Source: Hordeum vulgare subsp. vulgare (taxonomy: Eukaryota; Streptophyta; Magnoliopsida; Poales; Poaceae). From it: a stretch of DNA of 64,000 nucleotides. The translations under genes were made by a program, and so were the position numbers. The DNA lies in contig NC_058519.1 in assembly GCF_904849725.1 (NCBI RefSeq), forward strand, positions 538,106,316 through 538,170,315, written 5' to 3'. How positions within the stretch are numbered: the first letter of the stretch is position 1; every line of letters begins with the position of its first letter. The notes beneath the pieces are model-generated. The model was given only the letters and a program-made list of their open reading frames with translations. It did no database searches and was not told where the DNA came from. This document shows, one piece after another, positions 37,126-49,555 of the stretch.

Positions 37126-38137
37126 CTCTAAACAATGTACTTTTGCGTGTTGTAGTGTTATTACCTTGTTAGGAGAAAGCTACCCAGTTGCATGTCATAT
37201 AAGACAATGTATTTATTAACTGTCCAACGGTGTTTTTAATTTGTATCAACATTCAGTTTTTTTAACACACTTCAAGACATACGACTATACATGTATACCC
37301 TTATATATCATAACCCCCCAAATCAGTTAAGTAATTTTCACCCATAATTATTTGCCCTCCTAATTAAATTCTCTTGCAATTTACAGGAATCTGATTTGTT
37401 TAGTACCGAGCAAAATGTATGTAGCGAAAGCATTCTTACATAGAAATTCAACAATTGCTTATAGATGTGGATGGAGAACTCCAAGGATGGAAATTGGACG
37501 AGATGAGTGAATTATGCTCTTGCTACGGATTGTTAAATTGCAACTCTTTCTGTGGACCGGAACGACAAAGTCAACAGAGATAATAATACTAATAATTTGA
37601 TCATCTCACATCCTGATCCCTGAAGCACACACGAAGGTGATTTCCACAGGTTTAGAGAATTTTTTTTCATCTCATCTATCGTAGTAGGAAGGAGTTATGA
37701 AGCGGGGGAAACACAGAAGGCCGATCGAGAGCGACAACATGCGGAAGAGGAGGGGCACCGATATGGATGACCTTGCAAGCTTGCAGCTGCAGAGCAACAA
37801 ACTGATGCAACTTCTATCCATACTCTGATGCCACTCGTGGTGTTAGCTAGCAACCTCAGCTCCCAAGGGAGACGCCGAGCATCTTGTGCCGTCCGCTTCC
37901 AAGGCCGAGCCCCTCAAGGTTGTTCTGCTCGCTGCCTCTGCTCCCAATGATGACGCCGGCAGAGCTGAGCCGCCAAGGCTATGAACGGAGCTCCTCCCCA
38001 CGAATGTCGATGGTGATGGTGCGGGGTGCAGCGAATGCGCCTATGTGACAACGATCGATGCGATGCGAGCATGGGCGTGGTCATAGTGATGCCGGGAGGA
38101 TGGGGAGGGCTCGGCCGGCAAGGGGAGTGTGGCAGCC
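37126..38137. other. Unclassified island between two copia insertions
   Basis: Continues the sequence of 26046-28626 across the copia insertion. It contains a 43-codon ORF (37697-37828, basic N-terminus MKRGKHRRP) and a GC-rich end from 37850 on. An open frame from 38026 is cut by the next insertion and continues in frame at 46834. No known domain. Confidence 0.35.
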
Positions 38138-38142
38138 GTACG

Positions 38143-39834
38143 TGTTGGAAATATGCCCTAGAGGCAATAATAAAATGGTTATTATCATATTTCCTTGTTC
38201 ATGATAATCGTCTATTGTTCATGCTACAATTGTGTTAACAGGAAACAGTAATACATGTGTGAATAAATAGATCACAATGTGTCCCGAGCAAGCCTCTAGT
38301 TCGCTAGCTCGTTAGTCAATAGATGATCATGGTTTCCTGGTCATGGGCATTAGATGTCATTGATAACGGGATCACATCATTGGGAGAATGATGTGTTGGA
38401 CAAGACCCAATCCTAAGCATAGCACTAGATCGTATTGTTCGTATGCTAAAGCTTTTCTAATGTCCGTAGGAGTGCTTTGGGTGTATCAAACGTCACAACG
38501 TAACTGGGTGACTATAAAGGTGCACTACGGGTACCTCCGAAAGTGTCTGTTGGGTTGGTACGAATCGAGATCGGGATTTGTCACTCCGCGTGACGGAGAG
38601 GTACCTCTGGGCCCACTCGGTAGAACATCATCATGAGCTCAATGTGACTAAGGAGTTAGTCACACGATGATGTGCTACGGAACAAGTAAAGAGACTTACC
38701 GGTAACGAGATTGAACAAGGTATAGGTATACCGATGATCGAATCTCGGGCAAGTTCTATACCGACAGACAAAGGGAATTGTATACGAGATTGATTGAATC
38801 CTTGACATCGTGGTTCATTCGATGAGATCATCGTGAAACGTGTGGGAGCCACCATGGGTATCCAGATCCCGCTGATGGTTATTGGCTGGAGAGCGTCTCG
38901 GTCATGTCTGCATGCTTCCCGAAGCCGTAGGGTCTACACACTTAAGGTTCGATGATGCTAGGGTTATAGGGAATTGTTATACGAGGTTACTGAAGGATGT
39001 TTGGAGTCCCGGATGAGATCCCGGACGTCATGAGGAGCTCTGGAATGGTTCGGAGGTAAATATTGATATATAGGATGGATGGGTTTGGACGCCGGAAATG
39101 TTTCGGGCACCACCGGAGAAGTGTCGGGACCACCGGAAGGGTTCCGGAGGCCCACCGGGAGGGCCACAAGCCCCGGAGGGCTACATGGGCCAAGTGCGAG
39201 AGGGAACCATCCCCTAGGTGGGCTGGTGCGCCCCCCACACCCAGTCCATGCGCACCAGAGAAGGAGGGAGGGGAAACCCTAGGCGCAGGGGAGGCCCAAG
39301 GCCCACCTAGGGCGCCACCCCCCCTTTCCGTGCCCTGGCCGCCGCCCCCCTCTCCCATATGGGCTTCCGCACCCCCTCCCCTCCTCCTATAAATAGTGGG
39401 GGTTTTGGGGTTGTTTCACACACAGTTTTCTCTCTCTCTCGGCGCAGCCCTTCCCTTCTTTCTCGTCCTCTCTGCCGGTGCTTGGCGAAGCCCTGCCGGG
39501 AGACCTCGTCTCTCCATCGACACCACGCCGTCGTGTTGCCGGAGATCTTTCCCAACCTCTCCCTCCTCCTTGCTGGATCAAGGTGCGGGAGACGTCACCG
39601 GGCTGCACGTGTGTTGAACGCGGAGGTGCCGTGGTTCGGCACTAGATCGGAATCACACCGCGATGTGAATCGCCGCGAGTACGACTCCATCAACTGTGTT
39701 CTAGTAACACTTCCGCTTAGCGATCTTCAAAGGTATGAAGATGCACTCACCCCCTCTCTCGTTGCTGGTCTCTCCATAGGAAGATCTGAATATGGCATAG
39801 GAAATTTTTTGAATTTATGCTACGTTACCCAACA
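38143..39834 (+). repeat. 5' LTR of BARE/WIS element
   Basis: 1692 bp. TATA box CTATAAATAG at about 39388-39396. It is shorter than the 3' LTR by 79 bp through two gaps: about 45 bp missing near 38463 and about 34 bp missing near 39371, the latter bounded by GCACC repeats. Confidence 0.95.
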
Positions 39835-41075
39835 GTGGCATCCGAGCCAGGTTTTCTATGCGTAGATTCTATGCACGAGTAGAACACAAAAGGTTGTGGG
39901 CGATGATTTGTCAATTGCTTGCCACTACTAGTCTTAATCCTTTCCGGCGGTATTGTGGGATGAAGCGGCCCGGACCGACCTTACACGTACGCTTACGTGA
40001 GACTGGTTCCACCGACAGACATGCACACCGTGCATAAAGGTGGCTAGCGGGTGCCTGTCTCTCCCACTCTAGTCGGGTTGGATTTGATGAAAAGGGTCCT
40101 TACGAAGGGTAAATAGCTTTGGCATATCATCGTTGTGGCTGTCACGTAGGTAAGAAGGCGTTCTTGCTAGAAACCCAAATCAGCCACGTAAAACTTGCAA
40201 CAACAATTAGAGGACGTCTAACTTGTTTTTGCAGGGTTTGAAATGTGATGTGATATGGCCAAAGTTGTGATGTTGCATGTATGATGTATGAGATGATCAT
40301 GTTATTGTAATAGGTTTCACGACTTGCATGTTGATGAGTATGACAACCGGCAGGAGCCATAGGAGTTGTCTTAATTTATTGTATGAGATGCAACACCATG
40401 TGCTTACTACTTTTACTTCATTGCTAACGGTTAGCTATAGTAGTAGTGATAGTAGTAGTTGGCGTGAAGACTTCACGGAGACATGATGACGGAGATCATG
40501 GTGTCACGCCAGTGACGATGATGATCATGCGATGCCTGAAGATGGAGATCGAAAGAGCAATGATGATAATGGCCATATCATGTCACTATATGATTGCATT
40601 GTGATGTTTATCATGTTTTTCATCTTATTGCTTAGAACGACGGTAGCATAATAAGATGATCCCTCTTAAAATTTCGAGAACGTATTCCCCTAAGTGTGCA
40701 CCATTGCGAAGGATCGTTGTCTCGAAGCACCACGTGATGATCGGGTGTGATAGATTCTAACGTTCGCATACAACGGGTGTAAGCCAGATTTACACACGCG
40801 AAACACCTAGGTTGACTCGAAGAGCTTAGCATGTACAGACATGACCTCGAATACAAGAGACCGAAAGGTCGAACATGAGTCGTATGGTTGAATACGATCA
40901 GCATGAAGTTGCTCACCATGGTGACTAGTCCGTCTCACGTCATGATCGGACACGGGTTAGTCAACATGGATCATGTATCACTTAGATGACTAGAGGGATG
41001 TCGATTTAAGTGGGAGTTCATACTTAATTTGATTAAATGAACTTAGTCTAAAAGTTGTCTTTATAAATATTGTAG
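39835..41075 (+). other. Untranslated leader of BARE/WIS element
   Basis: 1.24 kb between LTR and gag without a sustained ORF. It begins with the primer-binding site and matches the leader of the minus-strand element in reverse complement. Confidence 0.85.
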
Positions 41076-44000
41076 ATGGCCAACATCAACTTCAATTTCA
41101 ACGCATTCCTAGAGAAAAACAAGTTGAAAGATGATGGTAGCAACTATGCGGACTGGGTTCGCAACTTGAAGCTCATCCTTGAAGCAGCTAAAAAGGCTTA
41201 TGTCCTTGATGCGCCGCTAGGTGACCCTCCCGCTCCCGTAGCAGCCCAGGACATTCTGAACGTCTGGCAAACGCGGAGTGATGACTACTCTCTGGTTAGG
41301 TGTGGCATGTTATACAGTTTAGAAACGGGGCTCCAAAGGCGTTTTGAGCAACACGGTGCATATGAGATGTTCCCAGAGCTGAAGCTAATTTTTCAAGCTC
41401 ATGCCCGTGTCGAGAGATATGAAGTCTCCGAAAAGTTCTTTAGCTGTAAGATGGAGGAGAACAGTTCTGTCAGTGAGCACATACTCAAAATGTCTGGGTT
41501 ACACGGTCGTCTGACTTCACTTGGAGTCGAACTTCCGGATGATGCTACAATTGACAGAATCCTCCAGTCTCTCCCGCCAAGCTACAAAGGTTTTGTGCTG
41601 AACTACAACATGCAAGGGATGGAGAAGACCATTCCCGAATTGTACTCGATGCTCAAGTCTACAGAAGTAGAAATCAAGAAAGAGCATCAAGTGTTGATGG
41701 TCAACAAGACCACTAGTTTCAAGAAGGGAAAGGGTAAGAAGAACTTCAAGAAAGACGGCAAAGCCGTTGCCGCGCCCGATAAGCCAGATGCCGGGAAGAA
41801 GAAAAAGAATGGACCCAAGCCTGAGACTGAGTGCTTCTATTGCAAGGGAAAGGGTCACTGGAAGCGGAACTGCCCCAAATACTTAGCGAACAAGAAGGCC
41901 GGCAACGTTAAAGGTATATGTGATATACATGTTATTGATGTGTACATTACGAGCGTTCGTAGTAGCTCCTGGGTATTTGATACCGGTGTTGTTTCTCACA
42001 TTTGCAACTCAAAGCAGGAACTACGGAATAAGCAGAGACTGGCCAAGGACGAGGTGACGATGCGCGTCGGGAATGGCTCCAAGGTCGATGTGATCGCCGT
42101 CGGCACACTACCTCTACATCTACCGTCGGGATTAGTTTTAAACCTTAATAATTGTTATTTGGTACCAGCTTTAAGCTTGAACATTGTATCATGGTCTTGC
42201 TTAATGCGAGACGGCTACTCATTTAAGTCAGAGAATAATGGTTGTTCTATTTATATGAGTGATATGTTTTATGGTCATGCTCCGCTGGTGAATGGTTTAT
42301 TCTTGATGAATCTCGATCGTGATGTTACGCATATTCATAGTGTGAGTACCAAAAGATGTAAAGTTGATAATGATAGTCCCACATACTTGTGGCACTGCTG
42401 CCTTGGTCATATCGGCGTTAAGCGCATGAAGAAGCTCCATACTGATGGACTATTAGAGTCTCTTGACTTTGAATCATTTGACACATGCGAACTGTGCCTC
42501 ATGGGCAAGATGACTAAGACTCCATTCTCAGGAATAATGGGGAGAGAAACCGACTTATTGGAAATAATACATACTGATGTGTGTGGTCCAATGAACGTTG
42601 AAGCTCGCGGTGGCTATCATTATGTTCTGACTCTCACCGATGATTTGAGTAGGTATGGGTATATCTACTTGATGAAGCACAAATCTGAGACATTTGAAAA
42701 GTTCAAGGAATTTCAGAATTAGGTCGAGAATCAACGTGACAGAAAAATTAAGTGTCTACGATCTGATCGTGGAGGAGAATATTTGAGTCACGAGTTTGGC
42801 ACACACCTAAGGAAGTGTGGAATCGTTTCACAACTGACTCCGCTTAGCACACCACAACGCAACGGAGTGTTTGAACGTCGTAATCGCACTTTATTAGATA
42901 TGGTACGATCTATGATGTCTCTTACCGACTTACCGCTATCATTTTGGGGATAGGCATTAGAAACTGTAGCATTCACTTTAAATAGGGCACCGTCTAAATC
43001 CGTTGAGACGACACCGTATGAACTATGGTTTGGCAAGAAACCTAAGTTGTCGTTTCTTAAAGTTTGGGGCTGCGATGCTTTTGTGAAGAAACTTCAACCA
43101 GAAAAGCTCGAACCCAAAGCGGAGAAATGCGTATTCATAGGATACCCAAGGAAACTATTGGGTATACCTTCTATCTTAGATCCAAAGGTAAGACCTTTGT
43201 TGCCAAAAACGGATCCTTTCTAGAGAAAGAGTTTCTCTCGAAAGAAGTAAGTGGGAGGAAGGTAGAACTTGGTGAGGTAATTACACCCCCTCTCGAACAG
43301 GATAGTAGCACATCGCGGGAAGTTGTTCCTGTGGTGCCTACACCAACTGAAGAGGAAGTTAATGATAATGATCATGAAGCTTCGGATCAAGTTACTACTG
43401 AACCGCGAAGGTCCACGAGGGCACGCTCCGCACCAGAGTGGTACGGCAACCGTGTGATGGAAATCATGTTGTTAGACAACGGTGAACCTTTGAACTATGA
43501 AGAAGCGATGGCGGGCCCAGATTCCAAAAAATGGTTTCAAGCTATGAAATCCGAGATAGGATCCATGTATGAGAAAAAATTATGGACTTTGGTGGACTTG
43601 CCCGATGACCGGCGAGCCATAGAAAATAAATGGATCTTCAAGAAGAAGACTGATGCAAACAGTAATGTAACCATTTATAAAGCTCGACTTGTCGCAAAGG
43701 GTTTTCGATAAATTCAAGGAATTGACTACGAAGAGACTTTCTCTCCCGTAGCGAAGCTGAAATCAGTCTGAATCATGTTTGCAATTGCCGCCTTTTATGA
43801 TTATGAAATTTGGCAAATGAACGTCAAAACAGCGTTCCTTAACGGGAACCTTAAGGAAGAGTTGTATATGATGCAACCAGAAGGTTTTGTCGACCCTAAG
43901 GGTGCTAACAAAGTGTGCAAGCTCCAGCGCTCCATCTATGGGCTGGTGCAAGCATCTCGGAGTTGGAACATTCGCTTTAATGAGGTGATTAAAGCGTTTG

Positions 44001-45030
44001 GGTTCATACAGGTTTACGGAGAAGCCTGTCTGTACAAGAAAGTGAGTGGGAGCTCTGTAGCTTTCCTCATACTGTATGTGGATGACATATTATTGATGGG
44101 GAATAATATAGAGATGTTGGAGAGCATAAAGGCCTATTTGAACAAGAGTTTTTCAATGAAGGATCTTGGAGAAGCTGCATACATATTAGGCATCAAGATC
44201 TATAGAGATAGATCGAGACGCCTCATAGGTCTTTCGCAAAGTACATACGTTGACAAGATATTGAAGAAGTTTAATATGGAAAACTCAAAGAAAGGGTTCT
44301 TGCCAGTTTTGCAAGGTATGAGATTGAGTAAGACTCAGTCACCGATCACGGCAGCAGATAGAGAGAAGATGAGTATTGTCCCCTACGCTTCAGCCGTAGG
44401 CTCTCTAATGTATGCCATGTTGTGTACCAGACCTGATATAAACCTTGCCATAAGTTTGGTAGGGAGGTACCAAAGTAATCCCGGTATGGAACACTGGACA
44501 ACGGTCAAGAATATCCTTAAGTACCTAAAAAGGACTAAGGAAATGTTTCTCGTTTATGGAGGTGACGAAGAGCTCGTCGTAAAGGATTACGTCGACGCTA
44601 GCTTCGACACAGATCCGGATGACTCTAAGTCACAGACCGGACACGTATATGTTTTGAATGGTGGGGCAGTGAGCTGGTGCAGCAGCAAGCAAGAAGTCGT
44701 GGAAGCATCTACATGTGAAGCGGAGTACATAGCTGCTTCAGAAGCGGCTCATGAAGGAATTTGGATGAAGGAGCTCATCACCGACCTTGGAGTGGTTCCA
44801 AGCTCGTCGGGTCCAATGACACTCTTCTGTGATAACACTAGGCCATTGCCATAGCCAGGGAGCCCAGGTTTCACCGGAAGACAAAGCACATCAAACGCCG
44901 CTACAACTCCATCCAGGACCATGTCGAGAGTGGAGTAATAGAGATTTGTAAAGTACACACGGATCTGAATGTTGCAGACCCGTTGACTAAACCTCTTCCA
45001 CGAGCAAAACATGATCACAATGTAACTAGA
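41076..45030 (+). pseudogene. BARE/WIS gag-pol polyprotein (broken)
   Basis: ATG 41076 follows the leader. Gag, then zinc knuckle CFYCKGKGHWKRNC (residues about 253-266), protease with intact DTG near 41980, H-H-C-C block, integrase core (HTDVCGPM, RSDRGGEY), RT (YVDDILLMGNN near 44077) and RNase H. In RT the motif normally QMDVKTAFLNG reads QMNVKTAFLNG (near 43816-43848), losing a catalytic Asp. Stops: 42720-42722, 42951-42953, 43709-43711, 43769-43771. Single-base deletions shift frame near 43150 and 44838. The gag-protease-integrase part is open for 548 codons. Confidence 0.95.
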
Positions 45031-45057
45031 TTATTGACTCTAGTGCAAGTGGGAGAC

Positions 45058-46828
45058 TGTTGGAAATATGCCCTAGAGGCAATAATAAAATGGTTATTAT
45101 CATATTTCCTTGTTCATGATAATCGTCTATTGTTCATGCTATAATTGTGTTAACAGGAAACAGTAATTCATGTGTGAATAAATAGATCACAATGTGTCCC
45201 TAGCAAGCCTCTAGTTAGCTAGCTCGTTAGTCAATAGATGATCATGGTTTCCTAGTCATGGGCATTAGATGTCATTGATAACGGGATCACATCATTGGGA
45301 GAATGATGTGATGGACAAGACCCAATCCTAAGCGTAGCACTAGATCGTATTGTTCGTGTGCTAAAGCTTTTCTAATGTCAAGTGTCTTTTCCTTCGTTCG
45401 TGAGATTGTGCAACTCCCAGATACCGTAGGAGTGCTTTGGGTGTATCAAACGTCACAACGTAACTGGGTGACTATAAAGGTGCACTACGGGTACCTCTGA
45501 AAGTGTCTGTTGGGTTGGTACGAATCGAGATCGGGATTTGTCACTCCGCATGACGGAGAGGTATCTCTGGGCCCACTCGGTATAACATCATCATGAGCTC
45601 AATGTGACTAAGGAGTTAGTCACACGATGACGTGCTACGAAACGAGTAAAGAGACTTACCGGTAACGAGATTGAACAAGGTATAGGTATACCGACGATCG
45701 AATCTCGGGCAAGTTCTATATCGACAGACAAAGGGAATTGTATATGGGATTGATTGAATGCTTGACATCATGGTTCATCCGATGATATCATCGCGAAACG
45801 TGTGGGAGCCACCATGGGTATCCAGATCCCGCTGATGGTTATTGCCCGGAGAGCGTCTCGGTCATGTCTGCATGCTTCCCGAACCCGTAGGGTCTACACA
45901 CTTAAGGTTCGATGATGCTAGGGTTATAGGGAATTGTTATACGAGGTTACCGAAGGATGTTCGGAGTCCCGGATGAGATCCCGGACATCACGAGGAGCTC
46001 CAGAATTGTCCGGAGGTAAAGATTGATATATAGGATGGATGGGTTTGGACGCCGTTAATGTTTCAGGCACCACCGTCAAAGTGCCGGGACCAATAGAAGG
46101 GTTCCGGAGGCCCACCGGGAGGGGCCACAAGCCCCGGAGGGCTACATGGGCCAAGTGCGGGAGGGAACCAGCCCCTAGGTGAGCTGGTGCGCCCCCCACA
46201 CCCAGCCCATGCGTACCAGAGAGGGAGGGAAGGGAAACCCTAGGTGCAGGGGAGGCCCAAGGCCCACCTAGGGCGCCGCCCCCCCTTTCCCTACCCTGGC
46301 CGCCGCCCCCCTCTCCCATCTGGGCTGCCGCACCACCTAGGGTGGGAACCCTAGGGGTGGCGCACCCCCCTCCCCTCCTCCTATAAATAGTGGGGGTTTT
46401 GGGGCTGTTTCACACACAGTTTTCTCTCTCTCTCGGCGCAGCCCTGCCCTTCTTTCTCCTCCTCTCTGCCAGTGCTTGGCGAAGCCCTGCCGGGAGACCT
46501 CGTCTCTCCATCGACACCACGCCGTCGTGCTGCCGGAGATCTTCCCCAACCTCTCCCTCCTCCTTGCTGGATCAAGGTGTGGGAGACGTCACCGGGCTGC
46601 ACGTGTGTTGAACGCGGAGGTGCCGTGGTTCGGCACTAGATCGGAATCACACCGCGATCTGAATCGCCACGAGTACGACTCCATCAACCGCGTTCTAGTA
46701 ACGCTTCCGCTTAGCGATCTTCAAAGGTATGAAGATGCACTCACCCCCTCTCTCGTTGCTGGTCTCTCCATAAGAAGATCTGAATATGGCGTAGGAATTT
46801 TTTTGAATTTATGCTACGTTACCCAACA
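45058..46828 (+). repeat. 3' LTR of BARE/WIS element
   Basis: 1771 bp, starting directly after the polypurine tract. TATA box CTATAAATAG at about 46382-46390. It retains the two segments missing from the 5' LTR. Confidence 0.95.
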
Positions 46829-46833
46829 GTACG

Positions 46834-47354
46834 TCATACTGGACCCAGCGGGTGGAGGCAGTTGGGCTGCCGCACGTCGTACTCGACGCGGGTGACATGG
46901 GCATGGCTATCTACCTCGGACATCACCCAAAGTGACGACTCGGAGTAGTTTTATCTATATATGCTAGTTTTATTATCTATGTGTTGGACTAGTTTTTATA
47001 TTATCTATGTGTTGAAATAATTTTTATTATCTATATGTAATATATTATCTATGTTATCTATATGTTTTATCGTGTTGGTGTCACGACAACAATGAACTAT
47101 ATATAGCGTGTTGGACAAGTTTTAGATGTTATTTGCAGTGGCTGCTGGAGCGCCGCGCACGCTAAGTATGCTGCGACCACTGGAGCCGGCGTTCGTCGGC
47201 ATCCTAAAAAAAGCTAATCGCGCGCTGTAAATTCGTTTTTTAGACACCAGTTGAAGCGCGCAGGTTGAAGATGCTCTAAGTAAGGAGTAGTTCATCGAAG
47301 CAGTAAAACGTTGCTTGGCCGCGACATCAGCCGTCAGCCGTCAGTAATCACCAG
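46834..47354. other. Island between BARE/WIS element and the AAP pseudogene
   Basis: The first 100 bp continue the split ORF. 46950-47100 is an AT-rich run with repeated ATTATCTATGTG. 47130-47280 ends in GAAGATGCTCTAAG, the kind of end seen in many grass MITEs, but no partner end is clear. 47281-47354 is 3' flank of the permease, duplicated at 25938. Confidence 0.4.
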
Positions 47355-48859
47355 TTACCTCCGGCGGAACTCGGCCGCGACGGAGACGAGCAGGCACCCG
47401 GCGCTGAGCGCCTGGAAGAGCAGCCACCGCGTGCCTGCCCAACGGTACCTGCCGGCTGCCGCTGTGCGATGTACATCGACACGGGGAAGTAGACGGTGAG
47501 CGTCCAGAAGGAGACGACGCCGATGAGCCCCACCACAGACCCGAAGAAGGGCATGGCCATGACCACGCCGGTGGTCAGGCACACGTACGCCGTGCGACCG
47601 ATCAGCCGGAGCGGGCAAATGGCCACGTGGACGTCCGAGGGCCACAACCTGACATCCCTCGTGCAGACGAAGCCGTTGTCTGGCCAGGCAGCGGCGGCGC
47701 GCAGCTCGACGTAGTCGAAGATAGGTTGGGAAATCACTTGGTAGGTGCCGACCAGGTGGACGGCCACGGCCGCGTTGGCCACGTCCAACAGCCACAAGGG
47801 CTCGTTGATGCGGACCCCGTTGCCGAACGCTGCGTACCCCACGCACCCGCACAGCAGGTAGATCATCGTCGTCACCGCCACGCTCACCGCCGTCGCCTGC
47901 TTCATCACCTTCGCCTCCGACGACGCCGCCGCGTTCAGCGTGTCCTGCAGTAGCAGTTATATGTACATAATGAACAAAGTAGCAGTTATATGTACATAAT
48001 GAACAAATGAGCAAACACAACTCGACCTGGTAAGCAGACATGAAAGTTCCGCGTCGCTACAAGCATACAACCCCACAGTGGACAAATTAAATTCTGATGA
48101 ATTCATTAATCGCGTTTCCTCCTCGCCCGCAGATTCCCCACGCGATCAAGTACATTCGACGATAACGGCAACAAATCAAAGCTAACTTTTGCTCGTGGAT
48201 TACTGTCAGCGGATGTGTTGAACAGCGGCAACACGCACGTATACGTACACGATCTTCTGATCGATCTGCCGCTGGCCGGTGCCTTTGGTCGAAGCTAGCT
48301 CACGTACATACAGCTGATGCATTCATAACTACTGCATACCGAGCAACGATTTAGGCGCTTTAAAAGGATAGTCGCGTATTGTCTTCTAAGAACTCTCTAA
48401 CCTAAGCGGAAATCAAGCATACGGTGGACCGTACGTGACCTGTGCAGCGCGCTGTGCCGACGGGAATGCGGGTGTGTCCCAGCAGCAGCTAGGCCGTGCC
48501 TAGCAGTACTAGAGGCACGAGGGGACACACATGACAGGCAAAATCCATAAATCTGATCTTTGAACGTAAAACATTGATAAACTAGACTGCATTTAAAAAG
48601 ATTTCGCTCAGCTGACCATTTTATATAGCGTCCGACATTTGAACGTCACAATACACTGTATGACGTCTTAAGAATAAGCACCACACCGCCGACCATATGT
48701 CCGACCTCACCACATCCCAACAGTGTAACGTCTAAGATGTAGGCGTTGCACTTGCATGCATGAATGAAACATGCACAAAGCTATAGGCAGCAGTGGTACC
48801 GCATCATATGCCTGGTTGTATGTATGCATGCATGCATGGGCTATGACCATATTGACCAG

Positions 48860-49020
48860 TACAGTAGCTAGCACTCTATATATATCTTCTTCTGCCAAGC
48901 CAAGCCAAGCCCCTTTGAACCTCCCTCCCTCTCTCTCCCTCTCTGGTAGCTCGTATATCAGTGTGCTTCTGCGCTAGCTCAGTAGCTCTACTCTTCTACC
49001 AGTCTACAAGAGAAGGTATG
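48860..49020 (+). promoter_or_regulatory. Captured promoter, 5' UTR and splice donor within the Pack-MULE
   Basis: TATA box TATATATA at 48877-48884. It is followed by a CT-rich leader (CCCTCCCTCTCTCTCCC) and a possible exon end AGAAG|GTATGC at about 49017, the usual look of a plant 5' UTR with a leader intron. A possible acceptor GATGATAG lies near 49179. ATGC-repeat tracts lie at 48825-48837 and 49023-49039. Confidence 0.45.
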
Positions 49021-49387
49021 CAATGCATGCATGCATGCACACATGCTTGTTCACCATCAATCAGCTCAGTTCATCACTCCAGTCTCGTACGTAATGGATT
49101 GGTTCATGTCCTCGTTGATTGTTGGTTATGTCTGCTAGCTTATCCATATTGTTGCTCAAACATTTGCGCCGATGATAGGTAAGGCCGACACACATGGTGA
49201 CCAAGCGCCTCCAAGAAAGCGGCTCGCCGAAGCAAGCTCGCCATGTCGCCACCGACAGCGCCACCGACAGCGCCTCCAAGAAAGCGGCCCGCTGATTCTG
49301 CTCCATTTACGGGAGCAGCGCTGCGGCCACCACCCGGCTGCCTCGTCCGCTGGCCCGCTGGCGCCCGGCGCCACAGCCGCCGCGCCC

Positions 49388-49555
49388 GACGACGACGTTT
49401 GCCGGCGCTGCAACGAGGCGCTGCGTGGCTCCCGCTACCTGAGGCCCGCACGTGAGCTGCTGCGCGACGAGGTTTCTGCCGTCGGAGGCGACAACCACGA
49501 CGAGAGCGCTGGATTGTACGAGCTGATTAAGTGGGGTGTGGCGCCTAAGCGTTGA
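49388..49555 (+). pseudogene. BEL1-like homeodomain gene fragment (SKY-box region) inside Pack-MULE
   Basis: In the frame of ATG 49172, residues 73-118 contain ALRGSRYLRPARELLRDEV, which resembles the conserved SKY/SR-Y-L-P-A-Q-E-L-L motif that starts the BELL domain of BEL1-like homeodomain transcription factors. The fragment then runs into the MULE terminal repeat and stops at 49553-49555. No homeobox is present. The preceding residues of the same frame are low-complexity and probably not the native N-terminus. The motif is short, so identity is likely but not certain. Confidence 0.55.

Larger units (their letters stand above)
38143..46828 (+). mobile_element. Complete BARE/WIS-type Ty1/copia element, 8686 bp
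   Basis: LTRs 38143-39834 and 45058-46828, both TGTTGGAAATATGCCC to GCTACGTTACCCAACA. Primer-binding site just after 39835 (GTGGCATCCGAGCC, a diverged tRNA-Met match), polypurine tract AAGTGGGAGAC ending 45057, and an exact duplication GTACG (38138-38142 and 46829-46833). About 8 differences in the first 320 bp of the two LTRs point to a fairly recent insertion. The coding region has several stops. Confidence 0.97.
38026..46935 (+). pseudogene. Small ORF split by the BARE/WIS element
   Basis: The open frame starting at ATG 38026 runs 39 codons to 38142 (end of the left GTACG duplication). Skipping the retrotransposon, it continues in the same frame from 46834 for 33 more codons to TGA 46933-46935 (visible motif LDAGDMGMAIYLGHH). 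I do not recognise the product, and the intact frame may be chance. The insertion would have disrupted it in any case. Confidence 0.3.

Noticed and set aside
47496..47953. Plus-strand and second-frame ORFs over AAP exon 4
   Set aside because: Shadows of GC-rich permease coding sequence. The minus-strand frame carries all the permease motifs.
48825..49045. ATGC-repeat tracts as CRISPR-like or satellite arrays
   Set aside because: Simple (ATGC)n microsatellites of under 25 bp, with no spacers. Nothing CRISPR-like exists in the window.
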